From Larkinella rosea (GTDB taxonomy: Bacteria > Bacteroidota > Bacteroidia > Cytophagales > Spirosomataceae): a DNA stretch of 64,000 nt. The stretch spans positions 744,001-808,000 of the forward strand of contig NZ_RQJO01000015.1 in NCBI RefSeq assembly GCF_003858635.1, read 5' to 3'. Below the pieces are notes generated by a model, which had not been told where the DNA came from, ran no database searches, and saw only the letters and a list, made by a program, of their open reading frames with translations. The number at the start of each line of letters is the position of its first letter. Positions within the stretch are counted from its first letter, which is position 1. The translations under genes were made by a program, and so were the position numbers. This document shows positions 25,176-34,700 of the stretch, in pieces.

Positions 25176-25991
25176 ATGCAAGCCAGCCAAACCTCCTCCT
25201 CTACTGAAACGGCCGAAAAACCGGTCGTTACCCGGCGGCTCGACCGCATGTTTCTGGCCTTAAGCGATGTCGCGTCGTTTGTCGGGCAGTTTTTTAAAGA
25301 AGTTTTCGCTCCACCTTATGAAGGGAAGGAAATCATCCGGCAATGTTATGAAGTGGGTGTTCGCTCGCTGCCGCTGATTTCGCTGACCGGTTTTATCACG
25401 GGCATTGTATTTACCAACCAGTCACGGCCGTCGCTGGCTACGTTTGGGGCCACGTCCTGGCTGCCGTCGCTGATTTCGATTGCGCTGGTTCGGGCGCTGG
25501 CTCCGCTCGTTACGGCCCTGATTGCGTCCGGCCGGGTAGGCTCCAATATTGGCGCTGAGTTGGGGTCCATGCGCGTGACGGAGCAGATCGAAGCGATGGA
25601 AGTTTCAGGTACCAATCCGTTCAAGTTTCTGGTCGTTACCCGTGTCATTGCGACCACATTCATGATTCCAACGCTGGCGATGTTTTTCGTTTTTCTGGGT
25701 GTTATGGGTTCATACGTCAACGTCGCCCAGAACGAAAAGACCAGTTTCATGTCGTTTATCGAGACGTTTTTCAGTTCGATCACTTTTCTGGATATTAACT
25801 CGACAATTATTAAATCGCTCATTTTCGGGTTTACGATTGGGATTGTCGGCTGTTATAAAGGCTATAATTCGTCGAAAGGAACCGAAGGGGTCGGCAAAGC
25901 GGCCAATGCTTCGGTAGTAACCTCAATGTTTCTGGTTTTTATCGAAGAACTTCTCTTCCTCCAAGTCATAAATGCCATTCGCGCGGCCTAA
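25176..25991 (+). CDS. mlaE: MlaE-type ABC transporter permease
   Basis: 271 residues, inner membrane permease of the lipid transport complex. The family signature GSNIGAELGSMRVTEQIEAMEV is perfect; helices include LPLISLTGFITGIVFTNQ, MIPTLAMFFVFLGVMGSYV and VVTSMFLVFIEELLFLQV. With MlaF and MlaD it forms the core that moves phospholipids between inner and outer membrane. mlaF follows 3 bases later. Confidence 0.95.
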   Translation: MQASQTSSSTETAEKPVVTRRLDRMFLALSDVASFVGQFFKEVFAPPYEGKEIIRQCYEVGVRSLPLISLTGFITGIVFTNQSRPSLATFGATSWLPSLISIALVRALAPLVTALIASGRVGSNIGAELGSMRVTEQIEAMEVSGTNPFKFLVVTRVIATTFMIPTLAMFFVFLGVMGSYVNVAQNEKTSFMSFIETFFSSITFLDINSTIIKSLIFGFTIGIVGCYKGYNSSKGTEGVGKAANASVVTSMFLVFIEELLFLQVINAIRAA

Positions 25992-25994
25992 CGT

Positions 25995-26771
25995 ATGAAT
26001 CCGAAAAAACCGGTCAATCACCAGAAAGAAGCCGTTATCACCATCCGTAACCTGAAAATTTCGTTTGGCGATCTGCACGTGTTGCGGGGCGTCGATCTGG
26101 ACCTGTACCAGGGCGAAAACCTGGTGGTGCTGGGTCGTTCGGGAACGGGAAAATCCGTATTGATTAAAATCATTGCCGGTTTGCTGGAGCCGGATCAGGG
26201 CTCGGTAAATGTATTGGGCGAAGATGTTGGGAAGCTGAATAAACGGGAGTTAGATGCATTGCGCCTGAAACTGGGCTTTTCATTTCAGAACAGCGCCCTG
26301 TACGACAGCATGACCGTGCGGGAAAATCTGGAATTTCCGCTCATCCGCAATGTCCGGAATCTAAGCCGCGCCGACATCAACAAAGCGGTTGAAGAAGCCC
26401 TGGCCGATGTGGGACTTAGCCAGACCATCAACCAGATGCCGTCGGAACTGTCGGGCGGGCAACGCAAGCGGATCGGGATTGCCCGAACGCTGATCCTGAA
26501 ACCGGAAATCATGCTCTATGATGAGCCAACGGCCGGTCTGGACCCGATCACGTCGAACGAAATCAATCACCTCATCAACGAGGTTCAGGAGCGCCACAAC
26601 ACGTCATCGATCATCATTACGCACGACCTCACCTGCGCCAAAGCCGTCGGCGACCGCATCGCGATGCTGCTCGACGGGCGGTTTGAACGGCAGGGCACAT
26701 TCGACGAAGTTTTCGAAGATTCGAACGATGAGCGCGCAAAACAGTTTTATGAGTACAACTTTGTGAATTAA
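25995..26771 (+). CDS. mlaF: MlaF-type ABC transporter ATP-binding protein
   Basis: 258 residues. Walker A GRSGTGKS (about 50), signature LSGGQRKRIGIART, Walker B IMLYDEPTAGLDP, switch His in ITHD. All catalytic parts of the ATPase are intact. N-terminal extension MNPKKPVNHQKEAVITIRNL before the domain. Acts on the cytoplasmic side with MlaE. Confidence 0.96.
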   Translation: MNPKKPVNHQKEAVITIRNLKISFGDLHVLRGVDLDLYQGENLVVLGRSGTGKSVLIKIIAGLLEPDQGSVNVLGEDVGKLNKRELDALRLKLGFSFQNSALYDSMTVRENLEFPLIRNVRNLSRADINKAVEEALADVGLSQTINQMPSELSGGQRKRIGIARTLILKPEIMLYDEPTAGLDPITSNEINHLINEVQERHNTSSIIITHDLTCAKAVGDRIAMLLDGRFERQGTFDEVFEDSNDERAKQFYEYNFVN

Positions 26772-26826
26772 GGATTTAGCTAACCAATAGATCGGGTATC
26801 CATACCTCAAACTAGCCATTAATTAA

Positions 26827-27876
26827 ATGAAAGCTGCTGAAAATAAACGAGCCATCACCGTCGGTATTTTTGTGTTTCTCGGCATTGTGATTCTGGTAAC
26901 CGGAATTATGGTGTTGGGCGGACAACAGAAACGGTTTGTGAAGAGCATCCGCGTAAATGCCATTTTCAATAACGTAGGCGGTTTACAGGCCGGGGCGAAT
27001 GTCTGGTTTTCCGGGGTGAAAATCGGTACCGTTCGTAAAATCCAGTTCTACGGCAACTCGCAGGTCGAGGTCACCATGAACATCGAGGAGTCGGTGCAGC
27101 AGTACATCCGCAAGGATGCACTGGCCGCGCTGAGCACCGACGGATTGATCGGGAATAAAATTGTGGAAATCGTCGGCGGAAGTGTGCAGGCCGGAACCGT
27201 GGAAGACGGCGATATTCTGCACGCCAAAGCGGCTTTGAATACCGACGAAATCATGGCGACCTTGCAGAAAAACAACAATAACCTGCTCCGGGTAACCACC
27301 GACGCCAAGAATATTCTGGATGAAGTCCTGAAAGGAAAGGGCGTTGCGGGGGCGGTTTTGCGGGATTCGACGCTGGCCGATCGCTTCAAAAATACCGTTG
27401 CGAATCTACAGGCGGCTTCGAGCGGGGCGGCTCAGGCCACGAAATCGCTAAGTCAGGTTTCGACTTCCCTGAATCAATTTGCGGGTAAACTGAACAACAA
27501 AGGAACGCTGGCAAATGATCTGGTGTCCGACACGGTTATTTTTCACGATCTGCGCGTATCGTCGGCGCGGCTGCGGCAGGTATCGAGTACGGCAGTCGAC
27601 GCCACCGAAAATATCAAAAAGGCGAGCGACAAGCTCAACAGCAGCGATAACGCCATCGGCATTCTGCTCAACGATCAGGCCGTGAACAAAAACCTGAAAA
27701 ACACGATTCGGAACGTGGAAAGCAGCAGCTACAAGCTCGACGAAAACCTGGAAGCCTTGCAGCACAACTTCCTGCTGCGCGGTTTTTTCCGGCGCCGGGC
27801 CAAAGAGCAGGCCAAGCAAAAAGAAGCCGCTACCACCACGGCAACGGCTACGACCGACACCAGCGTGCAGAAGTAA
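26827..27876 (+). CDS. mlaD: MlaD/MCE family lipid-binding protein
   Basis: 349 residues. One N-terminal transmembrane helix (TVGIFVFLGIVILVTGIMVLGG), one MCE domain (about 38-125: KSIRVNAIFNNVGGLQAGANVWFSGVKIGTVRKIQF), then a long helical part (to about 310) and a Lys/Ala/Thr-rich tail. It anchors in the inner membrane and forms a hexameric ring that passes lipids to the MlaEF pump or receives them. Long helical C-termini like this can span part of the periplasm. Last gene of the mla operon. Confidence 0.93.
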   Translation: MKAAENKRAITVGIFVFLGIVILVTGIMVLGGQQKRFVKSIRVNAIFNNVGGLQAGANVWFSGVKIGTVRKIQFYGNSQVEVTMNIEESVQQYIRKDALAALSTDGLIGNKIVEIVGGSVQAGTVEDGDILHAKAALNTDEIMATLQKNNNNLLRVTTDAKNILDEVLKGKGVAGAVLRDSTLADRFKNTVANLQAASSGAAQATKSLSQVSTSLNQFAGKLNNKGTLANDLVSDTVIFHDLRVSSARLRQVSSTAVDATENIKKASDKLNSSDNAIGILLNDQAVNKNLKNTIRNVESSSYKLDENLEALQHNFLLRGFFRRRAKEQAKQKEAATTTATATTDTSVQK

Positions 27877-27921
27877 CCGGATCAACTCTTATCTTTACGC
27901 CCGGATTTTGACGGACGTACT

Positions 27922-28227
27922 ATGTTGTATTTCACGCAGATTTTATTTGTAAACGAAGGGCAGGAAGCGGTTTTTCATTCGTTTGAAGATCACGTTTTGC
28001 CGCTTTTGCAACGCCATCGGGGCGAGTTGCTGTACCGGGTTCGCCCGCCCAAACCCGCCGTGGTAGCTACGGCCATGGGGTATCCGTACGAAGTTCATCT
28101 GGTCACTTTTCCGGCGCTGGCGGATTTTGAAGCGTATCGCGACGACCCGGCGCGATTGCAGCATATGCCCCTGAAAAACCAGTCTATTGCTAAAGTGTTG
28201 TTAATCATGGGTGAACAGCTATCCTGA
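27922..28227 (+). CDS. DUF1330-like small dimeric alpha/beta protein
   Basis: 101 residues with the ferredoxin-like beta-alpha-beta repeat of DUF1330 and similar dimeric barrels: MLYFTQILFVNEGQEAVFHSFEDHVLPLLQRHRGELLYRV followed by YPYEVHLVTFPALADFEAY. Family function is unknown. Its 3' end overlaps the murI start by 17 bases, so the two genes are probably translationally coupled. Confidence 0.78.
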   Translation: MLYFTQILFVNEGQEAVFHSFEDHVLPLLQRHRGELLYRVRPPKPAVVATAMGYPYEVHLVTFPALADFEAYRDDPARLQHMPLKNQSIAKVLLIMGEQLS

Positions 28228-29065
28228 CGTGAACCGCGAAGCCAGTAGTTACCAGCCCATTGGTGTCTTCGATTCCGGGTACGGCGGTCTGACTGTTTTG
28301 AAGTCCATTGTCCGGCAATTGCCCCAGTACGATTACGTGTATCTGGGCGACAACGCCCGCACACCCTACGGCACGCGTTCGTTCGATACGGTGTATCACT
28401 ACACCCTGGAGTGCGTTCAGCACCTGTTCGCGATGGGCTGCCGGTTGGTAGTGCTGGCCTGTAACACAGCTTCGGCCAAGGCATTACGGAATATTCAGCA
28501 ACTCGATTTGCCGCGTATCGCGCCCGATCGAAGAGTTTTGGGCGTCATCCGGCCCACGACGGAAGTGATTGGCAACTACTCCAAAACCGGTCATATCGGG
28601 ATTCTGGCGACGCGCGGAACGGTTACCTCAGAATCGTATGTGGTTGAAATCGAAAAGTTTTTCCCGGACCTGAACGTATACCAGGAAGCGTGTCCGATGT
28701 GGGTGCCGCTGGTCGAAAATGGCGAACACAACGACCCCGGCGCGGATTATTTTGTAAAAAAACACCTCGACCGGCTGCTGAATCAGTCGCCGGAGATCGA
28801 TACGGTTTTGCTGGCCTGTACGCATTATCCACTGCTGCTGCCCAAAATCCGGCAATTCCTGCCCGGCAATCGCACCATTCTGGGACAGGGCGAGATTGTC
28901 GCCAATAGCCTGGACGATTACCTCCACCGACATCCTGAAATCGACGCTCAGTGCAGCAAAGGCCAGAGCCTGAAATTTTACACGACCGATTCGGCCGAAG
29001 AATTCGAGCAAAAAGCCGGTTTGTTCTGGGGCGATCCGGTGCGGGCCGAACGGTTGGCGTTGTAA
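28211..29065 (+). CDS. murI: Glutamate racemase
   Basis: 284 residues, full length. GVFDSGYGGLTVLKS start, LGDNARTPYGTRS, and the two catalytic cysteines in LVVLACNTASAKAL (about Cys 84) and LLACTHYPLLLP (about Cys 202). It makes D-glutamate for peptidoglycan from L-glutamate in the cytoplasm. The only possible start near the family's N-terminus is GTG at 28211, inside the previous gene. Confidence 0.96.
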   Translation: MNSYPDVNREASSYQPIGVFDSGYGGLTVLKSIVRQLPQYDYVYLGDNARTPYGTRSFDTVYHYTLECVQHLFAMGCRLVVLACNTASAKALRNIQQLDLPRIAPDRRVLGVIRPTTEVIGNYSKTGHIGILATRGTVTSESYVVEIEKFFPDLNVYQEACPMWVPLVENGEHNDPGADYFVKKHLDRLLNQSPEIDTVLLACTHYPLLLPKIRQFLPGNRTILGQGEIVANSLDDYLHRHPEIDAQCSKGQSLKFYTTDSAEEFEQKAGLFWGDPVRAERLAL

Positions 29066-29131
29066 CGAATGAGTATAAAAACCGCCTTTGCTGGTCTTTA
29101 GTAAAACCGCTGCTTTTCGGAACGGATTTCT

Positions 29132-30652
29132 ATGACCGCCAACCCCAAACCGCTTTACCTGCTGCTGGCTCTAGTCGTCGTGTCGACGGTTATACTGGTT
29201 GGTTATCAGTTGATTAAGCCTAAACCGGTACAGAAACAGGACGAGTGGGCGACGGTTTTCAGGGAGCTGGGGACGCTTTCATCACCCCGGCTGGCCGACC
29301 TCAATAACGACGGTATTCTGGACATCGTCATGGGGGCGGGGAGTGTCGAATTCCGCACCAGCGACTCGGCGATCATTGCGGTCAACGGGGCCAACGGGCA
29401 GTTGCTCTGGAACGTCCGGGCGCGCGATCAGATTTTTGGTTCACCGCTCTTTCTCGACATCACCGGCGACGGTATTTTCGACGTTTTTATTGGGGGACGG
29501 GCCGCCGAGTTCAAAGCCATCGACGGCAAATCCGGCAGCGTCATTTGGGATTATTTCACGAATTCGGACAATCGCACACCCAGCGATTCCGGCACGTATA
29601 ATTTCTTCAGCCCGCAGTTTATTCCCGATCAGGATGCCGACGGTTTGGCGGATTTGGTCGTTGCAGCGGGCGGTTACGTGAAAGCCGCTCCGCACGATCC
29701 CCGGCGTCCGGCGGGGCGGTTGCTGGTGCTGAGTAGCGCTACCGGAAAAAGGCTGGCTTCGGCGGTGATGCCCGACGGGAAAGAGACGTATACCTCGGTG
29801 GTTGTTGCTGATTTCAAGCGCGATAGCCATTTGTCAATCATTTTTGGAACCGGGGGCGAAACCCTGAGCGGTAGTCTGTACAAAGCTTCGCTGAGCGATT
29901 TACTGAAAAACGATTTGTCGAAAGCGACGCTATTGGAGCCGGGATACGAGAAAGGATTTGTGGCGCCCCCGGTTTTGGCCGACATCACGCAGGACGGTAT
30001 TCTGGACATTATCGCTAACTCGGTCAACGGTCGGATGGTTGCCATCGATGGCGCAACGGAGCAGGTGCTCTGGCGGGTCAATGTTCCCAAAACGGAAGCA
30101 TACTGCTCGCTAGCTGTTGGTTTTTTTACGGACGACGATGTGCCGGATTTTTTCACGAATTACGGAATCGGTACCTGGCCGCAGCTAAACCGCTCGGTGC
30201 AGTTGATGGTGGACGGAAAAACCGGTCAGATCGCGTTTCAGGATTCGCTCGGGAGTTTCCAGGAAAGCACCCCACTGGCGTTCGATCACAATCAGGACGG
30301 TTTTGACGACGCGCTTTTTAGCCTGAATTACAATCGGTTGTCTACGATCAGCAATCAGTTGCTGGTGATCGATTTCCACAATGATACCACGTACCAGATC
30401 GGGAAACGGCAATTCGGTGCAAACGTCGCCAGCACGCCCTGGCTTGGTGATCTGGATGCCGACGGTTTACTGGATCTGGTGTATTGCCACGAAACCAATC
30501 CGGTCGATTTGCTGTCGATCAGTCAGAAAAAAGGACTGAAAATCAATAAGCTGAAGCTAGCGGTTCCGACATCGAAAAACCGGGTCTGGGGGGCTTACAT
30601 GGGCAGCGATCACGATGGAATTTTTCGGGGAAAACGAAAACCGTCGAGTTGA
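29132..30652 (+). CDS. FG-GAP/VCBS repeat beta-propeller protein, membrane-anchored
   Basis: 506 residues. N-terminal signal or anchor helix YLLLALVVVSTVILVGY (about 9-25). The rest is a propeller of calcium-loop repeats: LADLNNDGILDIVMG, LDITGDGIFDVFIGG, LVVAAGGYVK, LADITQDGILDIIAN, FDHNQDGFDDALF, LGDLDADGLLDLVY, each a DxDxDG-type loop. PQQ-like segments (GANGQLLWNVRARD, DGKSGSVIWDYF, DGATEQVLWRV) alternate with them, so each blade resembles PQQ propellers. Extracytoplasmic, ligand unknown; a surface or periplasmic scaffold is likely. Confidence 0.85.
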   Translation: MTANPKPLYLLLALVVVSTVILVGYQLIKPKPVQKQDEWATVFRELGTLSSPRLADLNNDGILDIVMGAGSVEFRTSDSAIIAVNGANGQLLWNVRARDQIFGSPLFLDITGDGIFDVFIGGRAAEFKAIDGKSGSVIWDYFTNSDNRTPSDSGTYNFFSPQFIPDQDADGLADLVVAAGGYVKAAPHDPRRPAGRLLVLSSATGKRLASAVMPDGKETYTSVVVADFKRDSHLSIIFGTGGETLSGSLYKASLSDLLKNDLSKATLLEPGYEKGFVAPPVLADITQDGILDIIANSVNGRMVAIDGATEQVLWRVNVPKTEAYCSLAVGFFTDDDVPDFFTNYGIGTWPQLNRSVQLMVDGKTGQIAFQDSLGSFQESTPLAFDHNQDGFDDALFSLNYNRLSTISNQLLVIDFHNDTTYQIGKRQFGANVASTPWLGDLDADGLLDLVYCHETNPVDLLSISQKKGLKINKLKLAVPTSKNRVWGAYMGSDHDGIFRGKRKPSS

Positions 30653-30687
30653 GATTTATACATAAATTCGGACCAGAATTTATATCC

Positions 30688-30839
30688 CAGCCCACGGTTT
30701 TAACCGTGGATTTACGGAAAATCTAGCACCCATAAAAACCGTTTTAACGGTTTGAAATTCCGGATCACAAAACCGTTAAAACGGTTTCCAAACCTCAATT
30801 TTCCACGTGATGCGAATCCACGGTTGAAACCATGGGCTG
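30688..30839. repeat. Nested palindromic element, CCACGG class, copy 1
   Basis: Outer arms 30688-30711 and 30816-30839 are complementary at 22 of 24 positions, and each arm is itself a palindrome (CCACGGTTTTAACCGTGG). Inside are two 18-base palindromes, AAACCGTTTTAACGGTTT (30736-30753) and AAACCGTTAAAACGGTTT (30770-30787). The element fills most of the gap between two plus-strand genes. The outer arms recur at 41631-41759. Confidence 0.9.
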
Positions 30840-30864
30840 ATAGATTCGATAATTCATTATTCAC

Positions 30865-31743
30865 ATGAAAACATATTTTGCAACCGTGGTGATTGCCTTG
30901 CTTCTCAGCACGATTTTTTGCCATGGACAATCCGTAAACGACTCGGTGGTCTACGTCCGGAAAATCTACAAAACCGTCGACACGGTTCAACTGACGGCGC
31001 ATATTTTTTATAAACCGTCGACGATCGTGAAAAAAGGCAATACGGCGCTGGCTTTTTTCCACGGCGGGGGCTGGGCATTTGGCGACCCGAACGAGTTTTT
31101 TAACGCCAGTAAACGCTACGCAAAGCTCGGTTTGGTGGCGATTTCGTTTCAATACCGGCTGGTGACGGACACCGGAAATAATCCGGAAAAAACCATTACG
31201 CCCGTCGAGTGCGTGATCGATGTGCGGTCGGCGATGCGCTGGTTGCGCGAACACGCCAGCGACTTTGGTGTCGACCCGAACAAGATCGTTGCGGGCGGGC
31301 AATCGGTTGGGGGCCAGTTGGTTCTGTGCACGGCGATGATCGATACGCCGAATGATCCGCAGGATAATCTGAAAATCAGCCCGGTACCGAACGCCATCAT
31401 TTCGTGGTCGGGAACGGTCAACACACTTGAACCCTGGTGCGACCGGTTGCTGGGCAACAAACGAGCTCAAATCTGGCATATTTCACCGGCTCACAACCTG
31501 AAGCGGGGCCTACCGCCCGTCATTGCGTTTCACGGAACCAAAGACACGATGGTCGATCTATGGACCGTCAGTTTTTTCGCCGACGACATGCGGGCGCTGG
31601 GCAACCACTTCGAAATCCACAAATACGAAGGCCGACAGCACTATTTGGGCGATCCGGATCCGTTTTACGCCCGCTTGTTCGACGAAGGAATTTTAAAGGA
31701 AACCGACGATTTTCTGCGCCGGTTTGGGTTTATGAAACCGTAA
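30865..31743 (+). CDS. Alpha/beta-hydrolase, carboxylesterase (BD-FAE/lipase type)
   Basis: 292 residues. Signal peptide MKTYFATVVIALLLSTIFCHGQ. Oxyanion loop HGGGWAFGD (about 66-74), nucleophile elbow GGQSVGGQ (Ser near 143), acid in HGTKDTMVD and His in EGRQHYLGD. This is the arrangement of secreted esterases that take acetyl or feruloyl groups from plant polysaccharides, which fits the neighbouring SusCD genes; substrate not proved. Its last 14 bases overlap the end of the convergent ASPIC lipoprotein gene. Confidence 0.88.
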   Translation: MKTYFATVVIALLLSTIFCHGQSVNDSVVYVRKIYKTVDTVQLTAHIFYKPSTIVKKGNTALAFFHGGGWAFGDPNEFFNASKRYAKLGLVAISFQYRLVTDTGNNPEKTITPVECVIDVRSAMRWLREHASDFGVDPNKIVAGGQSVGGQLVLCTAMIDTPNDPQDNLKISPVPNAIISWSGTVNTLEPWCDRLLGNKRAQIWHISPAHNLKRGLPPVIAFHGTKDTMVDLWTVSFFADDMRALGNHFEIHKYEGRQHYLGDPDPFYARLFDEGILKETDDFLRRFGFMKP

Positions 31744-34700
31744 GCGCAACCCGTCGCGCTTTCCCCGCAAACGAATAAATTGTTACTGAAACCACCCCGA
31801 CCGGTAGCACCAACGTTCGCGCCGACTGCGACAGATACGTCGATCCGTACGCCAATTCCTGCCTCCGTTTCTGGCCATTCGCCAGCGTAATTTCGGCCCA
31901 GGCGTCGGTTCTTTGCAAGGCCAAAACCCGTTGCGGTTTTTGATTGGGTTGCGAAAACGCCAGCAACGGGCCGGAATTTTGCGTCACCAACACCAGATGC
32001 TGACCGGTTTTGGTGTGCAGCGTTGCCAATCCTTTGGCGTCACCGGTCGTGGTAAAACCGCTTTCGGTTACCGGAGTTGGCTGGAAATTCCCTTTTCCAT
32101 CGCCTTTCAGATACAGACCGATACTCGCATCATACCGCCCGATCGTCACTTCCGTTGCGTAGGAATTACCAACTGTGAGCAAGTCCAGAAAACCGTCCTG
32201 ATCGACGTCCAGACTGGTCATGCCGTAGAGCGGGGCAAACTGCACCTGTACCGGCAGCGGTTTCAGCGTAAATTTCCCGTTTCCTTCGTTTTGCAGGTAC
32301 ACGCTCTCAAACCGGTCGCAGGTCAGCACATAAGCGCCCTTGAGTTCTTCCTCCATGAACAGGTCAGCAAACGAACTTTTGGCGTAATCGGCGTACTTCA
32401 AAAACCGCCGGCGCATGAAATTCATCTGACCGATCAGCTCGTCGCGGGCGTGCGTGGCCTGTTGCTGGCCTTGCAGGTAATACGTCAAAACCGGGTCTAG
32501 TGTGCCATTCTGGTCGAAATCCTTGGCATAAACCGCAATCGGTTCGTCGGCAGTCGGTTTGTAGCGGCTGTTTTGCCCGCAGTTGCCCAGCACGTAATCC
32601 ATATCGCCGTCGTTGTCGAAATCGCCACTGGCAAGGCTGTTCCACCAGCCGCGGGTGTGCTGCAAGCCGAGCGATTCGGAGACGTTCGTAAACCGGCCTT
32701 GGTCGTTTTTGAAAACTGTAACGGGCATCCATTCCCCGGCCACCATCAGATCGATTTGCCCGTCGTTGTCAAAATCGGTCCATAACGCTGATGTTACCAA
32801 ACCCACGCGACTAAGCGCTTTTCCGCCTACTTCGTCGGTCACGTTGCTAAACTTGCCGCCGTCATTTCGCAGGATGTAACTTCTGGCGGGCAGCGGATAT
32901 TTGCCAGGATAAACCCGCCCACCCACGAACAGATCGAGGTCGCCGTCGCGATCGTAATCAGCCGCAACGACGCACGAACCGCTGTCGGTAATCCGGGGCA
33001 AAGCCGACGGATCACGACTGAAATTGCCCTGGCCGTCGTTGCGATACAGCCGGGGCTGGTAATAACTCGTTTCGGCCATCTGCTCGTTGCTGCCGCTCAC
33101 GATAAACAAATCGAGATCGTTGTCACCGTCGGCGTCGAACAGCAAAACGCCCAGGTCTTCAAGTGGCTGGTCCAGATTGAACTCTTTTCCCGTAAAACGC
33201 CCATCGGCGGTTTGTAGAAACAGTTTGCCGGGGTAACCGGAAGAGTTACCCACAAAAAAATCCTCCCGACCGTCGCCGTTGACGTCGCCGACGGCGATGC
33301 CGGGCCCGCTCTGCGAATATTTGTGCGGCAACAAATGCTCGACCTTGAAATCGGCGTATTCGTTTTCCTGATGCCTGAAATCGATGCTCAACCGAGCCGC
33401 CACTTCCGCAAACAAAACCGGTTTTGGTTTTTCGGGTAAAACCGGCCCCCGAACAGCGTCTTTGTGTCGAACCGTAATAACCTGATTGGCTTTGACGTTG
33501 CGGAGAATCGTACGCTTGCCGTCGGGCCATTGAATGAGAAGGCTATCGGCGGTAGCGGTTTTTCCCAATCCAAAATGTAGCACCGATTCGACGCTCGACT
33601 GAAAACCACGATAGGGCGAATTTTCCAGGTATTGAACGTCATTTTTTCCAGCGTACAAACTCACCTTCGCGCCCAAACCGGCGGTGTTGAGGGAGTCGCC
33701 GACGAGTTTCAGTCGGAGGTAATGATTTGTTTTCAGCTCGTTGGAGCGGTTTTTGTAAAGAAAAACCGGGTCGTTGATGTTGTTGACCACCAGATCCAGA
33801 TCGCCATCGTTGTCCAGATCGGCGTAGGCAGCCCCGTTCGAAAAACTCAACTCGCGCAGGCCCCAGGCGTCGGATTTTTTGGTGAACGTGAGATCGCCCG
33901 GTCGGTCGCCACCGTTATTCCGAAAAACGTAATTCTGCAATTTGGAACCCTGTAATTCTTCAACCGCGCGGAGCATGATGCGGTGCTGTTCGCTTAAATT
34001 TTCGGGTAAGCGATTGGGCGCGTCGGGCGAAGCGGCATATTTGTTATAGACCGAAAAATCGCGGTTCGTGATGTCTTTCGGATAGCCGTTGCTGATAAAC
34101 AGGTCTTTAAAGCCGTCGTTGTCGAAATCGGCCAGCAGGGGTGCCCAGCTCCAGTCAGTGGCGTGAACCCCGGCGAGTTGTCCGATCTCGCTGAACGTAC
34201 CGTTACCGTTGTTGAGTTGCAGCGTGTTGCGCATGTACGACGGCAAATAGCCCTGCGCCAGCGTCATCATGAACTTGTCGTAGTTTTTGGCCCCGCTGAA
34301 CAATTTCTGCCGCTCGTTGTCTTCGGGCAGCATATCGACGGCCATGATGTCGGGCAAACCGTCGTTGTTGATGTCGGCGATGTCGTTGCCCATCGCAAAA
34401 TTGCTGGTGTGTTTCAGGTACTTAGCTGCGCATTCGGTGAAGGTTCCGTTCTGGTTGTTGAGGTAAATAAAGTCGTCATCGACGTAATCGTTCGAGACGT
34501 AAATGTCGGGCCAGTTGTCGTTGTTGATGTCGCAGATGGCCAGCCCCAACCCGTAGCCGTCGATCAGCATCCCGGCTTTTTTCGACACATCCGTGAACGT
34601 TCCGTTGCCGTTGTTCTGAAATAGTTTATCCGCGCTCTTCCCGGAACCGTCCGTTATTTTGGGATGAATCACGCTGGTGTCCCAGGTTTCGTTGGCGTAG

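Noticed and set aside
31730-31743. 14-base overlap of convergent genes as a sign of a frameshift
   Set aside because: Both proteins have family-typical ends; convergent overlaps of this size are ordinary (also 48734-48741).
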